64,000 nucleotides of DNA. It comes from JAUILH01 sp964230215 (GTDB lineage Bacteria; Bacteroidota; Bacteroidia; Flavobacteriales_D; JAUILH01). This document shows positions 51,386-61,700 of the stretch, piece by piece. Position 1 is the first letter of the stretch; each line of letters begins with the position of its first letter. The notes under the pieces were generated by a model that saw nothing but the letters and a program-made list of their open reading frames with translations, made no database searches and was not told where the DNA came from. The stretch is from contig CAXRGQ010000016.1 of the NCBI GenBank assembly GCA_964230215.1, positions 434,001 through 498,000 of the forward strand, in the 5' to 3' direction. The position numbers and the translations under genes are program-made.

Positions 51386-52222
51386 ATGGCTTGGTTTAGA
51401 AGAAAAAAACAAGGGATTACTACCCCTACGAATGAGAAGAAAGAAACACCAGATGGACTATGGTACAGGTCGCCTGATGGAAAAATCATAGAGAAGTCTG
51501 AACTGATTGCTAATTCATACGTGAGTCCTGAAGGACACCATGAAAGAATAGGTTCTCAAGAATATTTCGAACTTATTTTTGACAATGGTTGGAGAGAATT
51601 CAACGCAAAAATGAAGTCTGGTGATCCTCTTAAATTTGAGGACACTAAGAAATATAAAGACCGTGTTGAAGCAAGTATCAAAAAGTCGGGCTTACAAGAT
51701 GCAATACGCACTGCTAAGGGAACTATTCATGGCGAGCCAATTGTAATTGCGGCTATGGACTTTGCCTTTATCGGAGGTTCAATGGGAAGCGTTGTTGGTG
51801 AGAAGATTTCAAAAGGAATAGATCGTGCACTAAAGGAAAACTGTGCATTTATGATCATCTCTAAATCTGGAGGTGCCAGAATGATGGAAGCAGGTTTCTC
51901 CTTAATGCAAATGGCAAAGACTTCTGCAAAACTTACTTTATTGTCTGAAAAACAACTGCCTTACATTAGCTATATAACTGATCCTACAACAGGTGGTGTT
52001 ACTGCATCATTCGCAATGTTAGGAGATATCAATATAGCTGAACCGAATGCATTAATTGGGTTTGCAGGACCAAGAGTAATAAAAGAAACCATCGGAAAAG
52101 ACCTACCAGAGGGCTTCCAAACATCTGAGTTTTTATTAGAACATGGCTTTTTAGACTTCATCATTGATAGACGTGAAGCAAAAGACAAATTAGGACAAGT
52201 TCTTAAAATGTTCAAATATTAG
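51386..52222 (+). CDS. accD: Acetyl-CoA carboxylase carboxyltransferase beta subunit, zinc ribbon lost
   Basis: The 278-residue protein has the carboxyltransferase core: DFAFIGGSMGSVVGEKI, MIISKSGGARMMEAGFSLMQMAKTS, DPTTGGVTASFAMLGD and GFAGPRVIKETIGKDLPEGFQ. The N-terminal region aligns with the AccD zinc ribbon (WYRSPDGK ... YVSPEGHH), but all four Cys positions are replaced (Ser, Gly, Ser, Gly). Zinc binding by this ribbon is therefore not possible. Similar Cys loss occurs, to my recollection, in relatives in Flavobacteriia. The start is the ATG at 51386. Confidence 0.93.
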   Translation: MAWFRRKKQGITTPTNEKKETPDGLWYRSPDGKIIEKSELIANSYVSPEGHHERIGSQEYFELIFDNGWREFNAKMKSGDPLKFEDTKKYKDRVEASIKKSGLQDAIRTAKGTIHGEPIVIAAMDFAFIGGSMGSVVGEKISKGIDRALKENCAFMIISKSGGARMMEAGFSLMQMAKTSAKLTLLSEKQLPYISYITDPTTGGVTASFAMLGDINIAEPNALIGFAGPRVIKETIGKDLPEGFQTSEFLLEHGFLDFIIDRREAKDKLGQVLKMFKY

Positions 52223-52252
52223 TTTATTCGGATTAAAGGACATATCTTTGCC

Positions 52253-52260
52253 GCGAATTA
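52253..52260 (+). promoter_or_regulatory. -7 box for rpsO
   Basis: TATCTTTG, 36 bases before the rpsO ATG at 52297, giving a leader of about 30 bases. Confidence 0.5.
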
Positions 52261-52296
52261 AAATCAATACATAATAATCATTTAAATAATATTGGC

Positions 52297-52566
52297 ATGT
52301 ATTTATCAATAGAAGAAAAACAGAAACTATTTAAAAAGCACGGTAAGTCCGAGAAGGATACCGGTTCTGCTGAAGGACAAATCGCATTATTTACTGCTAG
52401 AATTAGCCACTTAACTGAGCACTTAAAGAAGAACCGTAAAGATTACGGAACACAAAGAGCGCTTCAATTAATGGTTGGTAAAAGAAGACGTTTATTAGAT
52501 TACCTTAAGAATAAGGATATCGAAAGATATAGAGCGATTATCAAGGAGCTTGGCTTAAGAAGATAA
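52297..52566 (+). CDS. rpsO: 30S ribosomal protein S15
   Basis: The 89-residue protein is full length for S15 and has the signature KDTGSAEGQIALFTARISHLTEHLKKNRKD in parts and MVGKRRRLLDYLKNKD. S15 binds 16S rRNA helices near the platform and is needed for small-subunit assembly. The order rpsO-pnp is the same as in many bacteria. In E. coli S15 represses its own translation; no such leader is recognised here. Confidence 0.97.
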   Translation: MYLSIEEKQKLFKKHGKSEKDTGSAEGQIALFTARISHLTEHLKKNRKDYGTQRALQLMVGKRRRLLDYLKNKDIERYRAIIKELGLRR

Positions 52567-52601
52567 TTCAAACTAACTTGAATAGATATACACAACATAT
52601 T

Positions 52602-52665
52602 ATCACCGCATGGTGATGAAAATTTTCGGGGAGCAGCTGCATTCGTGTAGCTGCTTTCTGCTTTT
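52602..52665 (+). terminator. Hairpin cluster between rpsO and pnp
   Basis: ATCACC-GCAT-GGTGAT (52602-52617) forms a short hairpin, then AGCAGCT (52632-52638) pairs with AGCTGCT (52649-52655), followed by a T-rich stretch. The second is a likely partial terminator; some RNA probably reads into pnp. Confidence 0.6.
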
Positions 52666-52686
52666 TATACACATATATATACATAC

Positions 52687-54846
52687 ATGAAACCAAATTT
52701 AATTTCAAAAACAATTAGCCTTGGTAATGGTAAAGACATTACACTGGAGACTGGTTTGCTTGCAAAACAAGCTGACGGTTCAGTAGTAGTTCGCCAAGGG
52801 GACACAATGTTGCTAGCTACGGTTGTTTCGGCACCGGAAGCTAAAGATGGCGTAGATTTTATGCCATTAACTGTAGACTACAGAGAAAAGTACGCTGCTG
52901 TGGGTAAATTCCCAGGTGGATTCTTCAAAAGAGAAGCACGCCCATCAGAATACGAAATTCTTGTAATGCGTTTAGTGGATAGAGCACTTAGACCGCTTTT
53001 CCCAGACGATTACCATGCAGATACTCAGGTAATGATTCAATTACTTTCTGCAAACAAAAACACTAATCCAGATGCTTTAGCTTGTCTAGCTGCTTCAGCT
53101 GCGCTTGCATTGTCTGATGTTCCTTTTGCAGGACCTGTATCAGAAGTAAGAGTTGCTAGAGTGGACGGTAAATTCCTTATCAACCCAGATATGGACGAAA
53201 TGGAAAATAGCGATATCGATATGATCGTTGCTGGAACCATGGACAACATCATGATGGTTGAAGGTGAAATGAAATTTATCTCGGAAGATGACATGGTAGC
53301 TGCAATTGAAGCTGCACATGCTGCAATTAAAGTTCAGTGTCAAGCACAATTGGACCTTGCTGCTGCATCAGGAAGGAATACCGAGCCTAGAGAATATTCG
53401 CACGAAACGCATAACGAAGATATTAAAGCAGCTGTTAAGGCAGCTACTTACCAAAAGTTCTATGATGTAGCTAAACAAGGCCTTGCAGATAAGAACAAAA
53501 GGAAAGAGTTGTTTGGTGCTGTTAAAGATGAGTACCTAGAGTCTGTTGATGAAGAAACAATGGAAGAATGGGGCTACCAAATCAAACAATACTTAAGTAA
53601 GACGCAAAAAGAAGCGGTAAGACGTGTTGTTCTGGACGAAAGAGTGCGTTTAGACGGAAGACAAATGAACGAAATCAGACCGATATGGTCAGAGGTGGAT
53701 TACCTTCCAGGTGTCCACGGTTCTTCTATCTTTACTAGAGGTGAAACGCAGTCATTAACTACGCTTACTTTGGGAACTAAGATGGACGAGCAAATGATTG
53801 ACGGCGCTATCTTAGAAGGTACCAACCGTTTCTTGTTACACTATAACTTCCCACCATTCTCTACAGGTGAAGCTAGACCAATTAGAGGTACTTCACGAAG
53901 AGAGGTTGGACATGGTAACCTTGCTCTAAGAGCATTAAAGCAAGTTCTACCGGAAGGAGATGACAACCCATACACTATAAGATTGGTGTCTGAAATTCTT
54001 GAATCAAACGGTTCGTCTTCAATGGCAACAGTTTGTGCTGGTACTTTAGCGCTTATGGATGGTGGTATCAAAATCAAGAAGCCAGTATCTGGTATCGCAA
54101 TGGGATTGATTTCCGATGATCAAGGTAAATACGCAATTTTAAGTGATATCCTTGGAGACGAAGATCACCTAGGAGATATGGACTTTAAAGTAACAGGTAC
54201 AGAAGATGGTATCACGGCTTGTCAAATGGACATCAAAGTAGATGGTTTATCATCAGACTTGCTTAAAGAAGCTCTAAATCAGGCAAAAGAAGGAAGACTT
54301 CATATCTTAAATGAAATGAGTAAAACGATTTCTACGCCTAGAGAAGATTACAAACCAAATGTTCCACGTATCGTTAAATTGATGGTTCCTGGTGACACAA
54401 TTGGTGCTATTATCGGCCCTGGTGGTAAAATCATTCAGGAAATTCAAAAGTCGACTGAAACAGTTATAACTATTGAAGAAACAGCTGATGGGCAAGGTTC
54501 TGTTGAAATCGCTTCTGCAAACCAAGAAGCAATGGATAAAGCGGTTAAGCGTGTTAAAGATATTGCCTTCCCTCCAACAGTTGAGGTAGGTGAAATCTAC
54601 GAAGGTAAAGTGAAGTCGATAATGCCTTACGGTGCATTTGTTGAGGTTATTCCTGGTACAGATGGTTTATTACATATCTCAGAAATAGACTGGACGCGTG
54701 TTCAAAACGTTGCAGATGTTCTTAATGAAGGTGATATGTGTCAAATCAAAGTGCTTGGTAAAGACCCTAAAAGCGGTAAACTTAAGCTTTCTAGAAAAGT
54801 GCTTTTACCTAAGCCAGAAAGATCTGAAGCTGAACAGGAGAATTAA
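52687..54846 (+). CDS. pnp: Polyribonucleotide nucleotidyltransferase (PNPase)
   Basis: PNPase degrades RNA 3' to 5' by phosphorolysis. The 719-residue protein has two RNase PH-like domains (ending with DILGDEDHLGDMDFKVTGTEDGITACQMD), the KH domain (VPGDTIGAIIGPGGKIIQEIQ) and the S1 domain (GEIYEGKVKSIMPYGAFVEVIPG). The active-site Asp residues of the second RNase PH domain lie in DEDHLGDMDF. Length and domain order are standard. A strong terminator follows. Confidence 0.97.
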   Translation: MKPNLISKTISLGNGKDITLETGLLAKQADGSVVVRQGDTMLLATVVSAPEAKDGVDFMPLTVDYREKYAAVGKFPGGFFKREARPSEYEILVMRLVDRALRPLFPDDYHADTQVMIQLLSANKNTNPDALACLAASAALALSDVPFAGPVSEVRVARVDGKFLINPDMDEMENSDIDMIVAGTMDNIMMVEGEMKFISEDDMVAAIEAAHAAIKVQCQAQLDLAAASGRNTEPREYSHETHNEDIKAAVKAATYQKFYDVAKQGLADKNKRKELFGAVKDEYLESVDEETMEEWGYQIKQYLSKTQKEAVRRVVLDERVRLDGRQMNEIRPIWSEVDYLPGVHGSSIFTRGETQSLTTLTLGTKMDEQMIDGAILEGTNRFLLHYNFPPFSTGEARPIRGTSRREVGHGNLALRALKQVLPEGDDNPYTIRLVSEILESNGSSSMATVCAGTLALMDGGIKIKKPVSGIAMGLISDDQGKYAILSDILGDEDHLGDMDFKVTGTEDGITACQMDIKVDGLSSDLLKEALNQAKEGRLHILNEMSKTISTPREDYKPNVPRIVKLMVPGDTIGAIIGPGGKIIQEIQKSTETVITIEETADGQGSVEIASANQEAMDKAVKRVKDIAFPPTVEVGEIYEGKVKSIMPYGAFVEVIPGTDGLLHISEIDWTRVQNVADVLNEGDMCQIKVLGKDPKSGKLKLSRKVLLPKPERSEAEQEN

Positions 54847-54871
54847 TAGTTTTCCACATAAATACTCTTTA

Positions 54872-54898
54872 AAAGCCCTGATATTCAGGGCTTTTTTT
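54872..54898 (+). terminator. Terminator of pnp
   Basis: AAAGCCCTGA (54872-54881) pairs with TCAGGGCTTT (54885-54894) with a 3-base loop, followed by a T run to 54898. Confidence 0.92.
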
Positions 54899-54936
54899 AT
54901 GTTACACCATAAATTGTTAATTCATTGTGTACGCTA

Positions 54937-54961
54937 GATGGGGAATTAATGTAACCCCATC
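54937..54961 (+). promoter_or_regulatory. Hairpin in the leader region of the sigma factor gene
   Basis: GATGGGG (54937-54943) and CCCCATC (54955-54961) pair around an 11-base loop, 46 bases before the sigma factor ATG. It may be a leader hairpin or regulator site; no T run follows. Confidence 0.35.
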
Positions 54962-55007
54962 CTGTCGAACTACGTTAGAGGAAAGGATATAACCTTTAAA
55001 TTGATAG

Positions 55008-55877
55008 ATGAGACAACTCAAGATTACAAAACAGGTAACTAACAGAGAAACGGCTTCCTTAGATAAATACTTACAGGAAATAGGACGTGTTGATCTGATT
55101 ACCGCAGATGAGGAAGTTGAATTGGCGAGAAGAATTAAAGAGGGCGATCAAATTGCTCTTGAAAAGATGGTGAAAGCCAACCTCCGATTCGTTGTTTCCG
55201 TGTCTAAACAATACCAAAACCAAGGACTAACTTTACCTGATTTAATTAATGAGGGAAACCTTGGATTGATTAAGGCGGCTCAAAGGTTTGATGAAACAAG
55301 AGGATTTAAATTTATTTCCTACGCCGTTTGGTGGATTCGTCAGTCTATATTACAAGCACTGGCAGAACAATCAAGAATCGTTCGACTTCCACTAAATAAA
55401 ATTGGATCAATTAATAAAATCAACAAAGCATTTTCTCAATTAGAGCAGGAATTCGAAAGACCTCCTTCAGCTGAAGAGTTGGCGGATTTACTAGAGATGA
55501 CTCCTGAGGAAGTAAAGCAGTCTTTGAAAAACGCTGGTAGACACGTATCTATGGATGCTCCACTGAAAGATGGAGACGAAAGTAGCTCTAACATGTATGA
55601 TGTTATGACAAGCGATGATACGCCTGGTCCTGACAGAGGTTTATTGACTGAATCTTTGAGAAAAGAAATTGAGCGTTCGTTATCTACCTTAACTGCGAGA
55701 GAAGCAGATGTAGTGAGACTATACTTTGGTTTGAACAATAAACATCCAATGACCTTAGAAGAAATCGGTGAACGATTCGACCTAACCAGAGAACGTGTTA
55801 GACAGATTAAAGAAAAAGCGATTAGACGATTGAAACATACTTCACGATCTAAAATTCTTAAGACGTATTTAGGATAA
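55008..55877 (+). CDS. rpoD: Primary RNA polymerase sigma factor, RpoD/SigA type
   Basis: The 289-residue protein lacks region 1.1, as usual for Bacteroidota. It has region 1.2 (SLDKYLQEIGRVDLIT), region 2 (NEGNLGLIKAAQRFDETRGFKFISYAVWWIRQSI), region 3 (RIVRLPLNKIGSINKINKAF) and region 4 (EIGERFDLTRERVRQIKEKAIRRLKHTSRS). The variant recognition helix is in keeping with the TAnnTTTG promoters of this phylum, many of which are annotated here. It lies between pnp and a lipoprotein gene and shares one base with the latter. Confidence 0.95.
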   Translation: MRQLKITKQVTNRETASLDKYLQEIGRVDLITADEEVELARRIKEGDQIALEKMVKANLRFVVSVSKQYQNQGLTLPDLINEGNLGLIKAAQRFDETRGFKFISYAVWWIRQSILQALAEQSRIVRLPLNKIGSINKINKAFSQLEQEFERPPSAEELADLLEMTPEEVKQSLKNAGRHVSMDAPLKDGDESSSNMYDVMTSDDTPGPDRGLLTESLRKEIERSLSTLTAREADVVRLYFGLNNKHPMTLEEIGERFDLTRERVRQIKEKAIRRLKHTSRSKILKTYLG

Positions 55878-56620
55878 TGATATCAAGTGTTACCAATTAC
55901 AATATTAAATGGCTCCTTATTGGAGTCATTTTTTGTTTGAATGCATGCTCAGACAAAGAGGAATCATCCACGGCAAAAAAAGAGAGTTCCTCCACCGTAA
56001 AAGCAGATGTTAATTCGAATAACAAATTATGTCAATGCTATCAAGAAGAGCATGAAAAAATTGGTATTGACTACAATGCATCCATGCTTGAATTTGAGCG
56101 TTACCTTACGTCTAATCTCCCAGCATATAAGAACGCAGATACAGCCTCTTATTTGGCATATTTGGACTATTTAATTCAAAACAATGGTTATGCTCACTAT
56201 CATGGAAAGCTTGATTCATCATTTGAGCCAACGATTCGTTTAGACCTATTACGATCATGTCTTTTCGACAATGAGCAGCCAGAAATAATAGAACATACCA
56301 TTGCTCATTTCGATAAAATTGTAAGTACATTCTTTAGTAAGCCCGAAAGAGAAGCCGTGCTAAAGAATTTAATAGTTCTCATTTCAACTGCCCCCTCTTA
56401 TGATACATGGTTAGATCCATTTCTGCTAAACAGCACATACTCGATACATAAGCAGGAAATGAAATTGCTTCAAGCGTCTATTCAGCAAGATATACAGGAC
56501 ACAGTAATATACGCCGCTCCTCTACCTCCACCGCCTCCACCTAAAATGGCACGTAAACCAAGGGAGGAAATCATAACTGAGGATGATCAAGAAAACGAGA
56601 TTGAGGAATCGCAACAATAG
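55877..56620 (+). CDS. Predicted lipoprotein, helical with proline run
   Basis: The 247-residue protein has a signal peptide with lipobox LNAC (Cys about residue 24) and a Ser/Lys-rich linker. The core is helical (CQCYQEEHEKIGIDYNASMLEFERYLTS) with two paired Cys residues, then a segment of six prolines (PLPPPPPPK) and an acidic end. I recognise no family. Its ATG shares one base with the sigma factor stop, suggesting co-translation, although a role in regulating the sigma factor is only speculation. Confidence 0.78.
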   Translation: MISSVTNYNIKWLLIGVIFCLNACSDKEESSTAKKESSSTVKADVNSNNKLCQCYQEEHEKIGIDYNASMLEFERYLTSNLPAYKNADTASYLAYLDYLIQNNGYAHYHGKLDSSFEPTIRLDLLRSCLFDNEQPEIIEHTIAHFDKIVSTFFSKPEREAVLKNLIVLISTAPSYDTWLDPFLLNSTYSIHKQEMKLLQASIQQDIQDTVIYAAPLPPPPPPKMARKPREEIITEDDQENEIEESQQ

Positions 56621-56766
56621 GGCAGTAAGCTAGGTCAGGGCTGCATATCGAACTTTGATTTAATTAATTTAAGACAAGGCTTTATTTCCATTTTGCATGA
56701 TGAAAACTCTAGCAATTAGTTAGTAATTAATGTAAAATAATCCAACATCATATAATTACATATAAC

Positions 56767-56774
56767 TAACTTTG
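56767..56774 (+). promoter_or_regulatory. -7 box abutting the rpe start
   Basis: TAACTTTG ends 5 bases before the ATG at 56779. If used, the rpe mRNA would be leaderless or nearly so. Confidence 0.4.
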
Positions 56775-56778
56775 TTTC

Positions 56779-57432
56779 ATGGAACATTTAATAGCCCCTT
56801 CCCTACTCGCCTCAGATTTTGCCAATTTAGAATCCGAATGTGAAATGCTAAATGCAAGCGAAACCGATTGGTATCATTTAGATGTTATGGACGGCGTATT
56901 CGTTCCAAACATATCCTTCGGAATTCCTGTAATTGAAGCCATTAATAAACACACGCTAAAACCTTTGGATGTACACCTAATGATTGTGCAGCCTGAACGA
57001 TATATTAAAGATTTCAAAAAAGCAGGGGCTAACATCCTGACTGTACACTATGAAGCTAGCACACATTTACACAGAACACTTCATGCGATCAGGGACGAAG
57101 GCATGAAAGCTGGAGTAGCGCTTAATCCGCACACACCAGTAGAGCTAGTAGAACCTGTGTTAAATGACACCGACTTATTCTGTATGATGAGTGTGAATCC
57201 CGGTTTTGGGGGACAATCGTTTATAGAGAAAACATATGACAAGGTGCGCAAACTCAAACAAATGATCGTTGAATCTGGATCAAAAGCGGTTATTGAGATC
57301 GACGGCGGAGTAACAATCGACAACGCTAAACAATTAGTAGATGCTGGTGCAGATGTTCTTGTAGCTGGAAGTTCAGTTTTTAAAGCTGACAATCCAACAG
57401 AAATGATTTCTAGATTAAAGCACCTAAAATAG
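56779..57432 (+). CDS. rpe: Ribulose-phosphate 3-epimerase
   Basis: Rpe interconverts ribulose 5-phosphate and xylulose 5-phosphate in the pentose phosphate pathway. The 217-residue TIM barrel has the metal-site residues in WYHLDVMDGVFVPNISFG and LDVHLMI, and the C-terminal strands VEIDGGVTIDNAKQLVDAGADVLVAGSSVF. Length and motif order are standard. The gene is monocistronic by spacing, convergent with the 57437-58645 gene. Confidence 0.96.
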   Translation: MEHLIAPSLLASDFANLESECEMLNASETDWYHLDVMDGVFVPNISFGIPVIEAINKHTLKPLDVHLMIVQPERYIKDFKKAGANILTVHYEASTHLHRTLHAIRDEGMKAGVALNPHTPVELVEPVLNDTDLFCMMSVNPGFGGQSFIEKTYDKVRKLKQMIVESGSKAVIEIDGGVTIDNAKQLVDAGADVLVAGSSVFKADNPTEMISRLKHLK

Positions 57433-57436
57433 TAAC

Positions 57437-58645
57437 TTACTTTCCATCTACATAATCTTGTAAGTAGGCAAAATGAGATGTCAACTTACCCTCTGAATCA
57501 GTTTCACTGGCTCTTTCGATTATATGTGTTGGGTCATTGCCAAGAATAGGCTCTAGAACATGCTCAATAAACATCTCTCCAAAGTCAACTGAGGCATCTT
57601 TTGGCAATTCGCATGGTAAATTATCTACCGCCATTACCATTATAGCTCCATCTTGCATGGCGTCAACTTCTTTTTCCGTCTGAGCATCATATCCATATAA
57701 TGGGTCCGCAATGGTTGATGGACGCAATGTGCTTGCAACTGCACAATCTATGTCACAACTAATATCAGCAACAACTTTTATGTTCCAATTTGGGTCTTTC
57801 GCATCCTGACGTGTGAAAATATAAGGTGCTTCACTGTCCCAAAAATGGCAAGCTACGTACATATCTGCAACTCGCGCATATGGCATAAAATTAGATTCAA
57901 AACCAGACGGGTCATTATAAAACTCTTTCTTATGAAAAGGCCTTCCGTCATCCGTTTTATTATAGTGCTCAACCCCCAACATGGTATATACTGGTTTTCC
58001 GAATTCCTTGGTCAAGAAATCTTCTGGACTCACCTCATCAATATCGAATAAATCCAGGACCTCAACAGCTCCCTTACCAACTCTTCCATTGCCTGTTAAA
58101 ACCAATTTAAAGTCGGATGGCAAATCAATTTTACTCAATTGGCCCTCCATTTCTGCCCTGTCCTCGCACTCATGAGCTCGTTTTAGTTCATATCGTCCAG
58201 ATTTCTTACCAAAAGCATACAAACCATTATAACAACCCACAATTCCAGCATATCGCCCAAAGGCAATCAAACGTTGTCCGTTTTCATTGGTAATCATTTC
58301 CCAATCAACCAATTGGATTTTCTTATCCAAAATTGCTTTGAGTAATTTTCTGTTGTAAGGTTGCTCTTTGTAGGTGTGTGAAAAGAAAAAATAGGTTTTA
58401 TTAGGAATTAATTCATCAATTGGCACTTCTTTAACACCCAACAAGATATCACAATCGGAAACATCATCTACCAACAAAACACCCTGCTTAGCATACTCTT
58501 CATCTCTAAACTTCCTGATTTCACTTTTCTCAACAACAATGGTGATTTCTGGATAATCGTCCATAATATCCTTACACTGTTCTGGTGATAATGTTACTCT
58601 TTTATCGGGCGGGGTCTTCCCTTCTCTAATCAGACCTATTTTCAT
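57437..58645 (-). CDS. LYS1-like / alanine dehydrogenase-PNT family oxidoreductase
   Basis: The 402-residue protein has the AlaDH/PNT N-terminal part (KIGLIREGKTPPDKRVTLSPEQ), the second domain motif GRYAGIVGCYNGL and the nucleotide-binding KLVLTGNGRVGKGAVEVLDL, with VVADISCDIDCAVAST after it. This pattern fits saccharopine dehydrogenase (lysine-forming, LYS1-like) or related NAD(P)-dependent amino acid dehydrogenases. Substrate is uncertain. The frame begins at 58666, but the Met at 58645 starts the conserved domain and a -7 box overlaps the longer start. Confidence 0.85.
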   Translation of the reverse strand: MKIGLIREGKTPPDKRVTLSPEQCKDIMDDYPEITIVVEKSEIRKFRDEEYAKQGVLLVDDVSDCDILLGVKEVPIDELIPNKTYFFFSHTYKEQPYNRKLLKAILDKKIQLVDWEMITNENGQRLIAFGRYAGIVGCYNGLYAFGKKSGRYELKRAHECEDRAEMEGQLSKIDLPSDFKLVLTGNGRVGKGAVEVLDLFDIDEVSPEDFLTKEFGKPVYTMLGVEHYNKTDDGRPFHKKEFYNDPSGFESNFMPYARVADMYVACHFWDSEAPYIFTRQDAKDPNWNIKVVADISCDIDCAVASTLRPSTIADPLYGYDAQTEKEVDAMQDGAIMVMAVDNLPCELPKDASVDFGEMFIEHVLEPILGNDPTHIIERASETDSEGKLTSHFAYLQDYVDGK

Positions 58646-58663
58646 ACTTAAAATCTTGAATGT

Positions 58664-58671
58664 CAAATATA
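58664..58671 (-). promoter_or_regulatory. -7 box for the LYS1-like gene
   Basis: The minus strand reads TATATTTG, 18 bases before the ATG at 58645. It would lie within the first codons of the longer frame, which argues against that start. Confidence 0.5.
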
Positions 58672-58767
58672 GTAGATTTTTACCACTGTACAGACATCTT
58701 ATTCCCCGCTTTGAAGGCGTTAAAATCTGTTAAAATCAAAAATAAATCGTACCTTATGAGACCCAAA

Positions 58768-58775
58768 TATTTTTG
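58768..58775 (+). promoter_or_regulatory. Possible -7 box directly before the M4 peptidase ATG
   Basis: TATTTTTG ends one base before the ATG at 58777. Transcription would start within or after the start codon, so it may be a chance match. Confidence 0.2.
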
Positions 58776-58776
58776 A

Positions 58777-61700
58777 ATGAGATTAAAATTAACCACCCTC
58801 GCAATCGCATCATGCTTATTATCAGCACATGCACAGGAAAATAACAGCTTGTACAGTTTAACCCCGCAGGCTAACAAACAAGTCGAAAATCTTCATATAG
58901 ACCAAAATCATGAGGTTCCCAACTTCATACGATTTAAGAAAAATCAAGGTCCAAAATTGAATGAAGGTATTCGATGGATCAAAGAAAATTTATGTAAAAA
59001 CCCAGCATTTAATTTCGTTTTAATGAATAGCGATACGGATGATTTAGGTTTCACGCATTTCCGATATCAGCAAACATATAATGGAATTCCAATAGAAGGT
59101 ACAATGTTTTTAATTCATGCAGAGAATGGTACCATAGTCTCAATGAATGGAGACATCTTTGCTGGCGACCATTTTTCAGGAGCTAAAACCATGGCTGAAG
59201 AGACTGCCCTCCAGAAGGCTATGGACAGCTTTAATTCTGAGAGTTTTAAATGGGAAATCGAGTCAGAAGAGGCGTTCATTAAAGAAAAAACCGGTAACCC
59301 TAATGCTACATATAAACCAAAAGCTGAACTTGTCTATGTAGCGCAAAATGGTGACTTCACTGGGAAAAAGTTTAGACTAGCCTACAAGTTCGACATATAC
59401 GCTCACAGACCAATTGCGCGTGCCTGGACTTTTATTGATGCTGCAACTGGTAAAGTTCTTTTCAAAAACAAGAGAATCTATGAGGCTGATACACCTGGAA
59501 CAGCCACCACAGCTTACAGTGGAACCCAGAACATCATATCCGACAGTTTCGGTGGAGGATATAGATTGAGAGAAAACGGTCGTGGTAACGGGATCAATAC
59601 CTACGACATGCAGAACGGGACTAACTACGGAAACGCACAAGACATCACATCTCCAAACCCTAACTGGGTGATGGCAGGTAACAATCAGTACGCATTAGAT
59701 GCACATTGGGGTGCCGAGATGACGTATGACTATTATAATATTGAGCACAATAGAAACAGTATCGATGATAACGGCTTTGCTTTAAATTCATATGTACACT
59801 ATGATAACAACTATGCAAACGCGTTTTGGAATGGTTCAGAAATGACATACGGAGATGGAAATGGTACTATCACTGCTCTAACCTCATTGGATATTGCAGG
59901 TCACGAAATCACACATGGTTTAACCACTTTTACGGCAAATCTTGTTTACCAAGATGAATCGGGTGCACTTAACGAATCTTTCAGTGACATTTTTGGTGTA
60001 GCAGTTGAGTTTTTTGCTTTAGGACAAGCTAATGGTGACTGGCTAATGGGTGAAGACATTGGATCGGTTATTCGATCTGTCAGCAATCCCAATGCTTATG
60101 GTGATCCAGATACTTATTTCGGAAACGGCTGGGCTCCTCTTGGCGGTGCTGATAATGGTGGGGTACATACCAACAGTGGGGTACAGAATTACTGGTTTTA
60201 TCTGTTATCTGAAGGTGGATCAGGAACAAATGATGCTGGAGATGTCTACAACGTTACAGGTATTGGACTACAAGATGCGGCAGCTATTGCCTTTAGAAAC
60301 TTAACAGTGTATTTAGGACCTAACTCGAATTATATTGATGCTAGATTTTATGCAATTCAAGCAGCAACAGATTTATTTGGACCTTGTTCACCTCAGGTTA
60401 TCTCTACTACCAATGCTTGGTATGCAGTGAATGTTGGAGATGAATATGACGCAGTATTCCAAACTGACATGGTGGCTAACCTTACATCAGGATGTGTTTC
60501 TCCTTTCAATGTAGATTTTAGTGCAGTAAGTGCATCTGCCGGAACGGGAACGTATTCATGGGACTTTGGTGATGGTAACACGGCTTCTGGTTTGAATGTT
60601 AGTCACACCTACTCTACGCCAGGAACTTATACAGTTACTCTAATTGAAGATGGTGGTGTTTGCGGAATTGATACAGCAATCAACGTAGATTTTATTAGCG
60701 CAGGTCAATTAGCTCTTCCAAATGTTACAAATGGCTCAATTTGTACACCAGGAGCCGTAGATTTATTTGCATCATCTGCCGGTAACTTAACATGGTGGGA
60801 TGCACCAACTGGTGGAAATCAAGTTAATACGGGAACAAGTTATTCTCCAACCATTAGCACAACAACATCTTACTGGGTTGAAGCTGAAACGGGATTAACA
60901 CCTGATTACGTTGGACCAGTAGATAATACCTTTGGGAACGGAGGATACTTCACAGGAAATCAAGCGCTAGTATTTGATGCATTACAACCTTTTACTTTAG
61001 TATCTGTTTGGGTAGATGCAAATGGTGCAGGAAATAGAACTATCGAATTAAGAGATAACACTGGAGCTTTAGTGCAGTCAACTACTGTAAACGTTCCGAA
61101 CGGTGGTAGTAGAATCAACCTAAACTTTAGCGTTCCTCAGGGAACAGATTTTGAGTTAACATCTCCAAGTCCAGACCTATACAGAAACAGTGATGGTGCA
61201 GCCTATCCTTACACTTTAGCAAACGTATGCTCAATTACAGGCAGCACAGCTGGAGCAGCCGGATATTACTACTTTTTCTATGATTGGGAGATTCAAACAG
61301 CACCATGTCAGAGTGGACGCGTAGAAGTAATAGGTGCTATCGCTGAAGATCCAATTGCTGCTAACGACTCTATTTGTGGAACTGGAATCGCAACTGTTAA
61401 TGCAACTGGTAGTGGTGTTGGAACACTGCATTGGTATGACGATCCTGCTGGAACAAATCAAGTAGGAACTGGTGGTTCATACACCACTCCGACCATATCG
61501 ACAAACACTACATACTATGTAGCTGAAGAATTACCAGGTGATTTGAATAATGTAGGACCGGTTGACAATTCGATAGGATCAGGAGCTTACTTCAACAATG
61601 ACCAACATCTATTATTTGATGTGTTTAGTAACTGCACACTTGAATCTGTTCTAGTATATGCCGGAAGTACGGGTAGTAGAACAATTGAATTGAGAGATGC

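Noticed and set aside
54847..55007. Possible tRNA or ncRNA between pnp and the sigma factor gene
   Set aside because: Only a terminator and one leader hairpin are visible; no cloverleaf or other known RNA structure could be traced.
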